A DNA stretch of 37,671 nucleotides from Planctomycetia bacterium (lineage in GTDB: Bacteria > Planctomycetota > Planctomycetia > Pirellulales > UBA1268), in NCBI GenBank assembly GCA_026401035.1, contig JAPLNR010000036.1:1-37671 (forward strand), written 5' to 3'. Below the pieces are notes generated by a model. It ran no database searches, was not told the DNA's origin, and saw nothing but the letters and a program-made list of their open reading frames with translations. Positions 9,069 through 16,919 of this stretch are shown in pieces. The translations under genes and the position numbers were made by a program. Each line of letters opens with the position of its first letter. The first letter of the stretch is position 1.

Positions 9069-12000
9069 CTACTCGTCGAAATAACTGCGCGTGACACGAA
9101 ACCCCAGGTAATCGTTCCGCTCCGCTGGGGCGATGCTGAACCGGGCCGCCGACCGGCAGTCGGCCGGATTGCTTCCCCAACTTCCACCGCGAGCCACCCG
9201 ATACCCCCCCTCGAATGGCCCTCGGGGATCGGCTCCCCCGAGGAGTTCCGGCAGATACCAGTCTGAACACCACTCGACCACGTTCCCATGCATGTCAAAC
9301 AGCCCCCACTTATTGGCTTTCCTCGTAGCGACCCGATGGGCAAATGGCTCGTTCTTTTCCAAAGTATTCGCCAAGAACCAGGCATACTCGGCCAAACGTG
9401 ACGCATCGTCTCCGAACGAATAGGCAACCGCCTCACCCGCTCGACATGCATACTCCCATTCGGCTTCCGTCGGCAGACGATACACCTCGTTGGGAGGAAG
9501 CCGGCCGCTTTCGTGCTCACGCTTTGTCAGTCGCTCGCAGAACTCCGTCGCATCAAACCATGAGACCCAGGTTGCAGGAAAGTTATCGCCAACCCGCGTG
9601 AAACTCTGCCCTTTCCAGGGCTCCTTACCCATAACCGTCCTGAATTGCCGTTGCGTAATCTCGGTCCGGGCAACCGCGAATGCTCTGCTGACAAATACGC
9701 CCGCCTGATCCTCGGAATCCTTCCGCCCCGGCTCCCCCTCCGGGCTCCCCATGGGGAAATGCCCTCCGTCGAGCGTTGTCCAGGCAATGTCGACAGGCGC
9801 TACGTCTGCCTGCTTTCCGACGCGAGCTGGCTCCTGCGTGCCCACGACGCGGATCGCTGCCACGCTGTTCATATAGGTCGCAGCGTTCGCAGGCTGTTCC
9901 CGTACCTGATCGTAGATCGCATTGATTTGTTTGAGCGCAGCCGTCGCTGACTGCGCGACCGCGGGATTCTGTTCCAGTGCCCTTATTTGTTGGTATGCCT
10001 TTCTGCTCAACTCCTTGTGCAGTCGCACGACCGCCGGCGTCGCCGTCATGGCAACCGCCCGCTCCACCCTGATGTTGACCTTTACGAGGTCGTTTCGCGT
10101 CAGCGCTCCGGTCATAGCTTGAGCGCTCAGTTCGGCAAGGTGGCTGGCGCTATCCAGATTTCCCGCCACGGCGGCCTGGGCTGCCTGCTGTCCGAGCTGG
10201 TTGCTCACCGTGAGGGCGCTCGGCATTGTCGGCTCGGCCGCCGGAGCCGACTCGTAAGCCACCCAATTTTTCTCTGCGAACGACACGCCTCCCGACCAGC
10301 ATACGGCGGGAGAAATACCAACAATATCATCAGCGCCGTCGATGCGTTGATGGGTGAACCGAATGTCCAATAGGCCGAACACCGCGCTCGGCGGCCTCCA
10401 TTTCTTTTGGACGACCCCGTCGAGCCTCACGGGCAGCTTTTCAGCATTGATCCACCGCGCGAGCGCGACGATTTTTGCCGCCTCACGTACTTCGTGAAAA
10501 CTTGGCAGAACCGCTGCATATGAGTCGTAGTGTGCAGCGACATGCCGGCAGTAGTTCGCGACCATGCTGTCTGCGTCTTTGAGTTTTGCATCGACATCGT
10601 CCGCTTTCGCCTTGTCTTTCCCTGAGCCACCTGTTTCTTGCGGTGGATAAATCTCGAATTCCAGCTCCATCTCCACTTCACCAAACGACACCTCGGACTT
10701 GCCACCGGAGACGGTCATGGTTACCTGGCGAGGCTTCCAACACCGCCGCAACTCTTTGACAATCCTCAGATCCCACATCGCGTCCAGCGAGGGAGCCTGC
10801 GGCGCATCCCTGAATAACTCTGGAAGCCGCTCTATACTTTTTAGCGAGTAGTCCGCTTCATAAAAAATTCGGTGCATCTGAGACTCCGGATCCAACCCGG
10901 TCGGCACGAGGGAGACCTTCACTCCGCGCATGGGGTTCTTGACCATCAGGTCATACGTCGCCTCGGAAAGGTTGATCGTGCTGAACATGTCGACGTAGAC
11001 ATTGTTTTTGCCGGCCTTGTCTCGCTCTGGGAGCAGTGCTTGTAGGAGGGCTACGACGAGGTCTTCCTCTTCCATCGCTCGCTCGCCAACATCTCGCACC
11101 AGGCCGCCCCAGCGCCCAGCGGTCCGTGGCCTGACTTCATCGACCAGTGCCAGAAGAGCTTGCACCCTCAAGCTGCCCTGATCCTCACCCGGCTGACTAT
11201 GAAGGAGTTGCAACGCCCGCGTTGCAGCGTCGTTATCCGTACTCCCTGCAACGGCGGACCACGCCTGTGCCGCCTGTTCGTAGCCCAAGTTCCGCAACAC
11301 GGCCTCCTGAATCGCCACGATCTCAGGAGGCACTCGTCCGCCGTCGGCGTCAAGAAATAGATAGTTTCTCAGCGACACGAAATCCTCTGGGGAAATTCCG
11401 TATTCGTGCGCGTGAGCCCGCAGCAACCGCTGCCGGTCCAGCTTCGCTTCCGAGTGGCCCATGACGACTGCATAGATCATGCCCGCAGTCGTTTCCTCCA
11501 AAGAGATCGGTGGCGTCGTGACCGAATTCAAACTGCGATCTGCTGCTTCCATGCCCACCCGATCGGGCTCCAGACTGAATCTCGGCTGTGGATACGCGAT
11601 CGCAGTCTTGAGAAGATCGAGATAGGGAATCCCGCCTGTTGGAAATCGTGGGTCGTAGTGCCCGACAATTTCCATGGCTCCTGTTTTCCGGTCGAAAAGC
11701 ACCTGCGTGAGCACATTAATGGCATCGAGCGATTCGACGGCATTGGTTGGTGCGGCCGGCCGGTCTGCAGGAACGCCCGGCACAGCGAAGTGAACAAGAG
11801 AATCAATCGGCTGCAGGGCAAGCCTCTGGTACCCGCTCGGCGCCACGTTGATCACTTCTTTCTGTCCTTGCCGGCGCACTTTGAATCTCGCCCACTCATA
11901 AGGCCGAAGCAGCTGCCCTTCGACGGTGTTTAGTTCTGACGCCCGTGCAATGGGCCTCCCCTGCACGGACAGAATGACGTCACCGCATAACAGGCCTCCC

Positions 12001-13019
12001 ACGTCCGCCGGCGAATCGACATCCACTGCCGTGATGACCACGCCGCCATCCGTGTCCGCCGTGGATATCCCCAGGTAGACTCGAGACTGCGCGCCCTTTG
12101 CGGCTTCTCGTATCGCACGAGTCGCCTGAAATCTTGTGTGAGCGCGAAACCGGGCCGGTCGATCAGCAACCACCCGGGCCACGCGAAAACCATAGCCCCA
12201 GCCGCGGACGTGGGGCTCACGGAAGGATCTTGCCCCTGGCAGGCTGAGAAGAAATCTAACAGTGCCTGGCGGCACACTTCCCCTACCACTCCAGTTGCCA
12301 CCTCGCACAGCCCGCGGCCCCGCTTTTTTGTTGTGGCCCAGCGGATCGGCCCCACCGTCAATCGTGGGATCCCAGAAATCCATGCACCATTCCGAGACGT
12401 TACCGAGCATGTCGTGCAGACCCCAGGCGTTGGGCTTCTTCCTTCCCACCTCGTGCGTATGGGGCTCGCCCGCTCCGACGGTGTTCTCCCACGTCCAGCA
12501 GTAGTCGTCTCCAAGTGAATAGTCGTCGCCAAAGGGCAGCAGGGTCTGGGTTCCAGCCCGACACGCATACTCCCATTCGGCCTCTGTTGGCAGGCGATAT
12601 ATTTCGTTCGCGGGCAGACTACCGTTCTTATGCTCGCTCTCGGTCAGTCGCTCGCAGAACAACTCGGCGTCTCGCCAATTCACCCATTCAGCGGGATAGG
12701 CGTCGCCATACCGGGTGTATTGCCGCCCCGCCCAGGGTTCCGATCCCATCACCTGCTTGAACTGCCTTTGGGTGACTTCCGTTTTACCAAGCAGGAAGGG
12801 ACGGGTGATGGTTACGTTGGCAACCGTTGAATAGTTCTCCGATAGTTTTCTGACCGGATCCCCCATCCGAAAACTTCCCGACGGGATCGGCAGCAGTTCC
12901 ATCCCGATAGAGTTTGTCACGGCCTGTCGGGCTGACTCCTCGGCAACTCCCGCTTGGCCCGCAGCAATGGCAAGAATGGCAGTAAGAATCATGCACTTTT
13001 TCACGCGCACGCCACGCAT
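9069..13019 (-). CDS. Giant secreted SUMF1-PDZ-SUMF1 protein
   Basis: A 1316-residue exported protein (signal segment CMILTAILAIAAGQAG). Residues about 35-285 are a SUMF1/FGE-fold domain: NSIGMELLPIPSGSFRMG, TEVTQRQFK, YRLPTEAEWEYACRAG, GLHDMLGNVSEWC, ending YGFRVARV. Residues about 310-395 are a PDZ domain (YLGIST..GVVITAVDVDSPADVGGLLCGDVILSVQGRPI). A long middle region of unknown fold follows, with a YEADYSLKSI stretch that faintly recalls planctomycete DUF1598-type proteins (unverified), then an Ala-rich helical part. Residues about 1076-1316 are a second SUMF1 domain. The first domain lacks both catalytic-position cysteines of true FGE; the second has one (GGSWGSNPADCRSAAR). The start is ATG 13019, with GAGGAG six bases upstream. 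It follows another SUMF1 gene by 67 bases, probably as one operon. Confidence 0.88.
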   Translation of the reverse strand: MRGVRVKKCMILTAILAIAAGQAGVAEESARQAVTNSIGMELLPIPSGSFRMGDPVRKLSENYSTVANVTITRPFLLGKTEVTQRQFKQVMGSEPWAGRQYTRYGDAYPAEWVNWRDAELFCERLTESEHKNGSLPANEIYRLPTEAEWEYACRAGTQTLLPFGDDYSLGDDYCWTWENTVGAGEPHTHEVGRKKPNAWGLHDMLGNVSEWCMDFWDPTIDGGADPLGHNKKAGPRAVRGGNWSGRGSVPPGTVRFLLSLPGARSFREPHVRGWGYGFRVARVVADRPARFRAHTRFQATRAIREAAKGAQSRVYLGISTADTDGGVVITAVDVDSPADVGGLLCGDVILSVQGRPIARASELNTVEGQLLRPYEWARFKVRRQGQKEVINVAPSGYQRLALQPIDSLVHFAVPGVPADRPAAPTNAVESLDAINVLTQVLFDRKTGAMEIVGHYDPRFPTGGIPYLDLLKTAIAYPQPRFSLEPDRVGMEAADRSLNSVTTPPISLEETTAGMIYAVVMGHSEAKLDRQRLLRAHAHEYGISPEDFVSLRNYLFLDADGGRVPPEIVAIQEAVLRNLGYEQAAQAWSAVAGSTDNDAATRALQLLHSQPGEDQGSLRVQALLALVDEVRPRTAGRWGGLVRDVGERAMEEEDLVVALLQALLPERDKAGKNNVYVDMFSTINLSEATYDLMVKNPMRGVKVSLVPTGLDPESQMHRIFYEADYSLKSIERLPELFRDAPQAPSLDAMWDLRIVKELRRCWKPRQVTMTVSGGKSEVSFGEVEMELEFEIYPPQETGGSGKDKAKADDVDAKLKDADSMVANYCRHVAAHYDSYAAVLPSFHEVREAAKIVALARWINAEKLPVRLDGVVQKKWRPPSAVFGLLDIRFTHQRIDGADDIVGISPAVCWSGGVSFAEKNWVAYESAPAAEPTMPSALTVSNQLGQQAAQAAVAGNLDSASHLAELSAQAMTGALTRNDLVKVNIRVERAVAMTATPAVVRLHKELSRKAYQQIRALEQNPAVAQSATAALKQINAIYDQVREQPANAATYMNSVAAIRVVGTQEPARVGKQADVAPVDIAWTTLDGGHFPMGSPEGEPGRKDSEDQAGVFVSRAFAVARTEITQRQFRTVMGKEPWKGQSFTRVGDNFPATWVSWFDATEFCERLTKREHESGRLPPNEVYRLPTEAEWEYACRAGEAVAYSFGDDASRLAEYAWFLANTLEKNEPFAHRVATRKANKWGLFDMHGNVVEWCSDWYLPELLGGADPRGPFEGGYRVARGGSWGSNPADCRSAARFSIAPAERNDYLGFRVTRSYFDE

Positions 13020-13086
13020 TGTTTTCTCCTCGAGGATTACCCTCTGGCCTCTGCAGGCATGGCCTGCCGTCCCGGCCTGCATTCCT

Positions 13087-13890
13087 TCACGGAATAGTTC
13101 GCACAACACGAAAGCCGATCAACACGTTGGCATCGGGAAAGTCCAGGTCTCGAAAGCCGCACCGGCACAGCGCCGGGTGGCTGTACCACGCACCGCCGCG
13201 AACCACGGGCATGCCTCCCTCCTGCGGCCCAACCGGATCAGTTCCGCCCTTGAACGGCCCCCCGTAACAGTCGCTGGACCACTCATAGGCGTTGCCGTGC
13301 ATGTCATACAGGCCCCAGGCATTTGGTTTTTTGGTGGCCACTTCGTGGGGATAAGGTTCGGACTGCGTATTCCCGTCGCCGAACAATCCCCCCCACCACG
13401 CGTGGTCATTCAGGCACGTTGCATTATCTCCGCAGGCGAAATGTGTCGTGGTGCCGGCCCGACACGCATACTCCCATTGCGCCTCAGTAGGGAGCCCATA
13501 CTCGGTGCCGCTCGCCAGCCCGCCCGCCCGCTGCTCAAGCGCATTCAGTTTTTCACAAAACACTTTTGCGCTTGCCCAACTGACAAACGTCGCCGGGTAG
13601 TTCGCACCTTCCTTGAAATACCGCTTGGCCTGCTTCCACGGTTCGGTGCCCATGACCTTCTTCCACTGGCCCTGGGTCACCTCCGTCCGGCCGATCATGA
13701 ACGGCCGAGAGAGCGTGACATCGACGGCCTCCTTCCCCTGGCCCATCCGAAACCGCCCTGCGGGCAGTGGCACCAACTGCATGTTTACTGAGTTTTTCAC
13801 CGCCTTGGGCATCGGCTCCTGAGTCCACCCGACGCGGCCGCAGGGCAGAGTCGCCGTGAAGAGAACGGCGAATAAGAGTGGGACTTTCAC
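13087..13890 (-). CDS. Secreted SUMF1/FGE-fold protein
   Basis: About 267 residues: a signal peptide (MKVPLLFAVLFTATLPCG), then one formylglycine-generating-enzyme-like (SUMF1, PF03781) domain. Visible motifs are NMQLVPLPAGRFRMG, RTEVTQGQWKKVMG, YGLPTEAQWEYACRAG, NAWGLYDMHGNAYEWSSD and the end GFRVVRT. In the region of the FGE redox cysteines it reads GGAWYSHPALCRCGFR, so only the second cysteine position is filled and sulfatase-activating oxidation is unlikely; such domains can bind ligands or act in other secreted assemblies. The GTG start at 13890 is preceded by AGGTGA at six bases. It lies 67 bases upstream of the giant SUMF1-PDZ-SUMF1 gene and is probably co-transcribed with it. Confidence 0.87.
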   Translation of the reverse strand: MKVPLLFAVLFTATLPCGRVGWTQEPMPKAVKNSVNMQLVPLPAGRFRMGQGKEAVDVTLSRPFMIGRTEVTQGQWKKVMGTEPWKQAKRYFKEGANYPATFVSWASAKVFCEKLNALEQRAGGLASGTEYGLPTEAQWEYACRAGTTTHFACGDNATCLNDHAWWGGLFGDGNTQSEPYPHEVATKKPNAWGLYDMHGNAYEWSSDCYGGPFKGGTDPVGPQEGGMPVVRGGAWYSHPALCRCGFRDLDFPDANVLIGFRVVRTIP

Positions 13891-14325
13891 GACGTTCACC
13901 TGATCGCTTCGCTCTCTAATCCCTGCACGTCTCCTTGACGGAATGCTACGCATCGAGGGCGCCCGCCACAGAAGAGAAGCGACCGGCGAAAAGACACGTC
14001 GGCCCACGCCGCATGGCAAATGAAAGCCCATCTGCGCTGGAGAAAGATCGACTCCCACTGACGCAGACCAAGCCGGACACATTCGCCTTCCTGCGCAACA
14101 GACCGCTGCGGGTCTCTTGTCACAACGGCCCAGTGTTGGAACAGAGGCTACCGGCACCATCGATCACTTTTGCGACCCTGTCCACTCGTGCGCCCGCATC
14201 GCCACGGCGATGCGTCATATCGCTTGCTTTTTGCTTCGTGCCCTTCGAAGGGTTTGACGTGGGCATCGTGGTTCATGCCTGGGTTTCATAAGAGTTAAAC
14301 ACACGCCCTAACGGAGGATATCGCC
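13891..14325. other. Gene-free interval upstream of the SUMF1 pair
   Basis: About 435 bases with no frame I would call on either strand. It must hold the promoter of the SUMF1 operon at its left end. A perfect 12-bp palindrome (CCCTTCGAAGGG) lies near 14247. I see no recognisable promoter or RNA motif. Confidence 0.5.
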
Positions 14326-14751
14326 GTGACTGGCTACCGCACATGCCATGAAATCGCGATGCGCCTCACGCTCTCCGTGACGGCCCTCCTTGACGTCGCG
14401 GGGCCGCTGGTCGCCCGCGCCGGAGACGGCATGGCCATACCGGCTGCCACCTCCGTTTTGGTATCTCCCGAACGTCCCGTTCAGCCTACCTATCGCGTCG
14501 GTTCATGCATCGACTCGAATAGCATCAGGCCTGCCATTCCCCGCGCAGAGTTGGCTGTTTGGTCGCGAACCACAAATGGAGAGCCATGCGGCACGCTGGG
14601 CGGATGGCGATGCGAAAAGGGGGTTCTCATTACCGTGATTCGCCCGGGATGGATTCGGTGGGACACATGCGACGGCATGCCGGTGGATACCTTCGTAACC
14701 GCGAAGAAACCCCCGGACATAATTCCGCATCGACAGCACCGCAACCCATAA
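14326..14751 (+). CDS. Hypothetical small exported protein
   Basis: A 141-residue frame starting with GTG, with GGAGG eight bases upstream, which is the best ribosome site in this interval. Near the N-terminus is a signal-like run (MRLTLSVTALLDVAGPLVARA). Four cysteines lie in the mature part (VGSCIDS, GEPCGT, GWRCEKG, DTCDGM), spaced as they might be in a small disulfide-bonded exported domain. I recognise no family. It sits alone on the plus strand between minus-strand SUMF1 genes and stops 35 bases short of the end of the next one. It could be a spurious frame in a spacer; the ribosome site and signal-like segment are the only positive evidence. Confidence 0.33.
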   Translation: MTGYRTCHEIAMRLTLSVTALLDVAGPLVARAGDGMAIPAATSVLVSPERPVQPTYRVGSCIDSNSIRPAIPRAELAVWSRTTNGEPCGTLGGWRCEKGVLITVIRPGWIRWDTCDGMPVDTFVTAKKPPDIIPHRQHRNP

Positions 14752-14786
14752 TGGTTTCATCAGGACATGCGATGCGGTTTGGCCGT

Positions 14787-15584
14787 CTATTTCGCAGAAC
14801 TGCGGGCCACCCTGAACCCCAACAGACGCACGTCCAGGTAAGAGGGCACGAATCCGCGGGACTCTGATCTGCAGTCGGCGGCGTTGCACCACCAACCGCC
14901 ACCCCGAAACACCCTTCGCAAGCCGGTTTTCGGGCCGGCGGGGTCGACGCCACCCGCGAGCAGCGCGTAGTAGTCAGCGCACCACTCGGGCACGTTGCCG
15001 TGCATATCATGCAGGCCCCAGGCGTTTGGCTTCTTTGTGCCCACTTTGTGCGCGTAATACTCTCCGCGGCTTCTGGTGTTTGCCTCGAACCACGCGTATT
15101 CGACCAGGCGTCTTTCATCATCACCGGACGCAAAAGCCGTGGTCTCTCCGGCTCGGCAGGCATATTCCCACTCCGCCTCCGTTGGGAGTCGATATTCCTC
15201 ATCAGCCTGGAGCGCACCGCTGCGTTGCTCATTCACGGTTAGTTTTTCACAAAAAGCGGTCGCATCCTCCCACGTGACAACGGCAGGATAGTCAGCGCCG
15301 AGTTTCACATTTCCTTCATTGCTCCATGGCTCGGACGCCATCACTTTCTTGAACTGCCCCTGTGTCACTTCCGTTTTGCCAAGCAGAAACGGCTTGGATA
15401 TCTGCACATCCTTGAACTGGTCACCTTCGCGCATCTGAAACCTGCCTGCTGGAATCAGCACACACTCGATCTCGACCGTGGAGGCCGGGACTGTTGACCC
15501 GGGGATCACCTCCTCGGAAAGCAGGCGTGCGCTCCCGAACGCCAGAGCGGCCAGCGCGAATGCGTAAAAAGGCGTGGACTTCAC
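14787..15584 (-). CDS. Secreted SUMF1/FGE-fold protein with both FGE-position cysteines
   Basis: 265 residues: a signal peptide (STPFYAFALAALAFGSARLL) and one SUMF1 domain with CVLIPAGRFQM, KTEVTQGQFKKVM, YRLPTEAEWEYACRAG, NAWGLHDMHGNVPEWC and LGFRVARS. The stretch GGGWWCNAADCRSESR places two cysteines five positions apart, matching the spacing of the copper-binding catalytic pair of formylglycine-generating enzymes (Cys336/Cys341 in human SUMF1). It is the only one of the four SUMF1 domains here with both. No sulfatase gene is in the window, so true FGE activity is only a possibility. The GTG start at 15584 has GAGGT seven bases upstream. It is separated from the other SUMF1 genes by about 900 bases and probably has its own promoter. 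Confidence 0.87.
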   Translation of the reverse strand: MKSTPFYAFALAALAFGSARLLSEEVIPGSTVPASTVEIECVLIPAGRFQMREGDQFKDVQISKPFLLGKTEVTQGQFKKVMASEPWSNEGNVKLGADYPAVVTWEDATAFCEKLTVNEQRSGALQADEEYRLPTEAEWEYACRAGETTAFASGDDERRLVEYAWFEANTRSRGEYYAHKVGTKKPNAWGLHDMHGNVPEWCADYYALLAGGVDPAGPKTGLRRVFRGGGWWCNAADCRSESRGFVPSYLDVRLLGFRVARSSAK

Positions 15585-15677
15585 GGTAGCACCTCACATG
15601 AAATGGGCATGTTCTTTTTGTCGAGTCACAGTGCCCACGAATCCATGCACTATCGTTGTCGCATCACTGTATGCGTG

Positions 15678-15800
15678 GGTGGCGCTTTCCGGACAAAAGT
15701 GTTCGTTCGGATCTCTTGTCTTGGCTGAGAGCCGGCGACGGGATATGCACAGATCAAATGTGAAGGTCTGCCGGACACTTTTGCCCCGCCGAGCGCCACC
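15678..15800. repeat. Palindromic element, family D (MITE/REP-like)
   Basis: Two inverted arms of about 28 bases enclose a 66-base centre. The left arm (15678-15705) starts GGTGGCGCT and contains CAAAAGTGT. The right arm (15772-15800), read on the minus strand, also starts GGTGGCGCT and contains CAAAAGTGT, with a few mismatches and a one-base length difference between the two cores. It lies in the otherwise gene-free 350-base gap between a SUMF1 gene and the sigma-region-4-like gene. It looks like a small non-coding mobile or REP-type element. Confidence 0.6.
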
Positions 15801-15937
15801 TCCTCTGCTGTATTGGCGCTGCGTCCCGGTCTCGGCTCGTGGGACCAAGGTTGTCCCGCGGCTGTGCACACTGCTCGCCAAGCGAGTTGGGTCATCACGC
15901 CCGGCTTTTCAACCACACCGTGAGGCGGCAGACACAG

Positions 15938-16171
15938 ATGAGCCACATCCAGATAGACACACACCCCGATGAACGGGCCGCAAACCGCAACCGCCTTGCA
16001 GAGGCCATGGCCATGCTCAACCCGATTTCCCGCCGGGTGATTGAGTTATGGCTCGAAGGCCTGAGCAATCCCCAGATCGCCATGACCGTCGGACTCTTCG
16101 AAGAAGACGTATCGAAAATCGGCCTCCAGGCGATCCAGCAGGTTCGCGACGTGCTCGCTAAATCCGTCTGA
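15938..16171 (+). CDS. Stand-alone sigma-70 region-4-like HTH protein
   Basis: A 77-residue cytoplasmic protein. Residues about 27-75 (MLNPISRRVIELWLEGLSNP, then IAMTVGLFEEDVSKIG and a final QAIQQVRDVL helix) resemble the region-4 helix-turn-helix of ECF/sigma-70 factors, with the usual 'R.V.EL...GLSN.EIA..LG' pattern and a following helix. There is no region 2, so it cannot be a complete sigma factor; it could be a DNA-binding or anti-activator fragment, or a sigma partner. ATG 15938 follows GAGGCGG at about ten bases; the frame is open further upstream but the family-like part starts after this ATG. It converges on the elastin-like gene. Confidence 0.6.
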   Translation: MSHIQIDTHPDERAANRNRLAEAMAMLNPISRRVIELWLEGLSNPQIAMTVGLFEEDVSKIGLQAIQQVRDVLAKSV

Positions 16172-16188
16172 CGCCCGACCTCGTCAGA
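16167..16188. terminator. Hairpin in convergent gap
   Basis: TCTGACG and CGTCAGA form a perfect 7-bp stem around an 8-base loop. The left arm contains the stop of the sigma-region-4-like gene, and the elastin-like gene ends 26 bases further on from the opposite side. Its position suits a bidirectional terminator, but there is no T tract. Confidence 0.35.
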
Positions 16189-16213
16189 GAGCTAACGACC
16201 TGACTCACCTCGG

Positions 16214-16690
16214 CTATCGACCGCGGCCGGCACGGCCGGCCCCGGCACCCGGTGCGACTCCCGCTCCGGGTGCTCCGACGCCGACACCGGGACGAACCCC
16301 CGCTCCAGCGGCACCGGCACCAGCACCGGGCAAGACCCCGACACCCGGCGCACCGGCCCCGGGCACGACCACGGCAGCTTTGGGTTGAACGCCAACACCA
16401 ACGCCAACACCTGGAGCGCCAGCCCCTACGCCGGGAACGACGCCGACACCGGCCGCGCCGACACCAGGCTTGGCGACCCCCGGCTTGGCGACTACCCCGT
16501 TCGGGCGAACCCCAGGTCCTGGCGCACCGACTCCCGGCCCGGGCAACACACCTGCTCCACGCGCTCCCGCACCAACACCGCGCCCACCACGACCCGCTTG
16601 ACCAGGACGAGCCTCTGCGGTCGAGCAAACCGTTGCCAGGACGACCGCGAGGGCACATGTGACCTTCAGAATTTTCATGCGGCTGGGCAT
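16214..16690 (-). CDS. Secreted elastin-like Gly/Pro/Val/Ala-rich protein
   Basis: 158 residues. A clear signal peptide (MKILKVTCALAVVLATVCST, then AEA) is followed by an almost pure G/A/V/P low-complexity chain with repeated GAPGVGV, VLPGAGA, VVPGVGAGAP and RPGVGVGAPGAG, and a basic end RAGRGR. VPGVG itself occurs, the pentapeptide of animal elastin; here the likeness is compositional and not evidence of homology. The chain should be disordered or form beta-turn spirals outside the inner membrane. The start at 16690 has GGAG seven bases upstream. The neighbours do not indicate a job. Coding is supported by the ribosome site, the signal peptide and the absence of stops, though GC-rich repeats can keep several frames open. 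Confidence 0.7.
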   Translation of the reverse strand: MPSRMKILKVTCALAVVLATVCSTAEARPGQAGRGGRGVGAGARGAGVLPGPGVGAPGPGVRPNGVVAKPGVAKPGVGAAGVGVVPGVGAGAPGVGVGVGVQPKAAVVVPGAGAPGVGVLPGAGAGAAGAGVRPGVGVGAPGAGVAPGAGAGRAGRGR

Positions 16691-16790
16691 CGAGATTCTC
16701 CAATGATCGAAAGAGTGTCTGGTTACGGCACGGTATAGAGTCGCTCATTATCCACGATCCTGCCTAGGACGGCCAGCAGCGGGCATCGCG

Positions 16791-16807
16791 GCGGCCTTTT
16801 GGGCCGC
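16791..16807. terminator. Hairpin downstream of methyltransferase-like gene
   Basis: GCGGCC and GGCCGC pair around TTTTG in the interval after the minus-strand methyltransferase-like gene and before the elastin-like gene. The stem is short and has no T tract in the minus-strand direction, so it is only a candidate terminator. Confidence 0.25.
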
Positions 16808-16919
16808 GCCGGAGATTTCCTACGATCCCGGACGGATTCCATTCATGGCGTCAGGGCAACAGCCGCCCATCGTGCGGACGCACGATCGGAATCCGGCCCT
16901 TCCAAACCTCGCCCCAGCC

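Noticed and set aside
14787..15584. Naming the gene a formylglycine-generating enzyme
   Set aside because: The cysteine pair fits, but no sulfatase is nearby and SUMF1-fold proteins have many other roles; I kept the neutral family call.
16252..16662. Plus-strand His/Arg-rich frame opposite the elastin-like gene
   Set aside because: It has no signal peptide or ribosome site; the minus frame has both.
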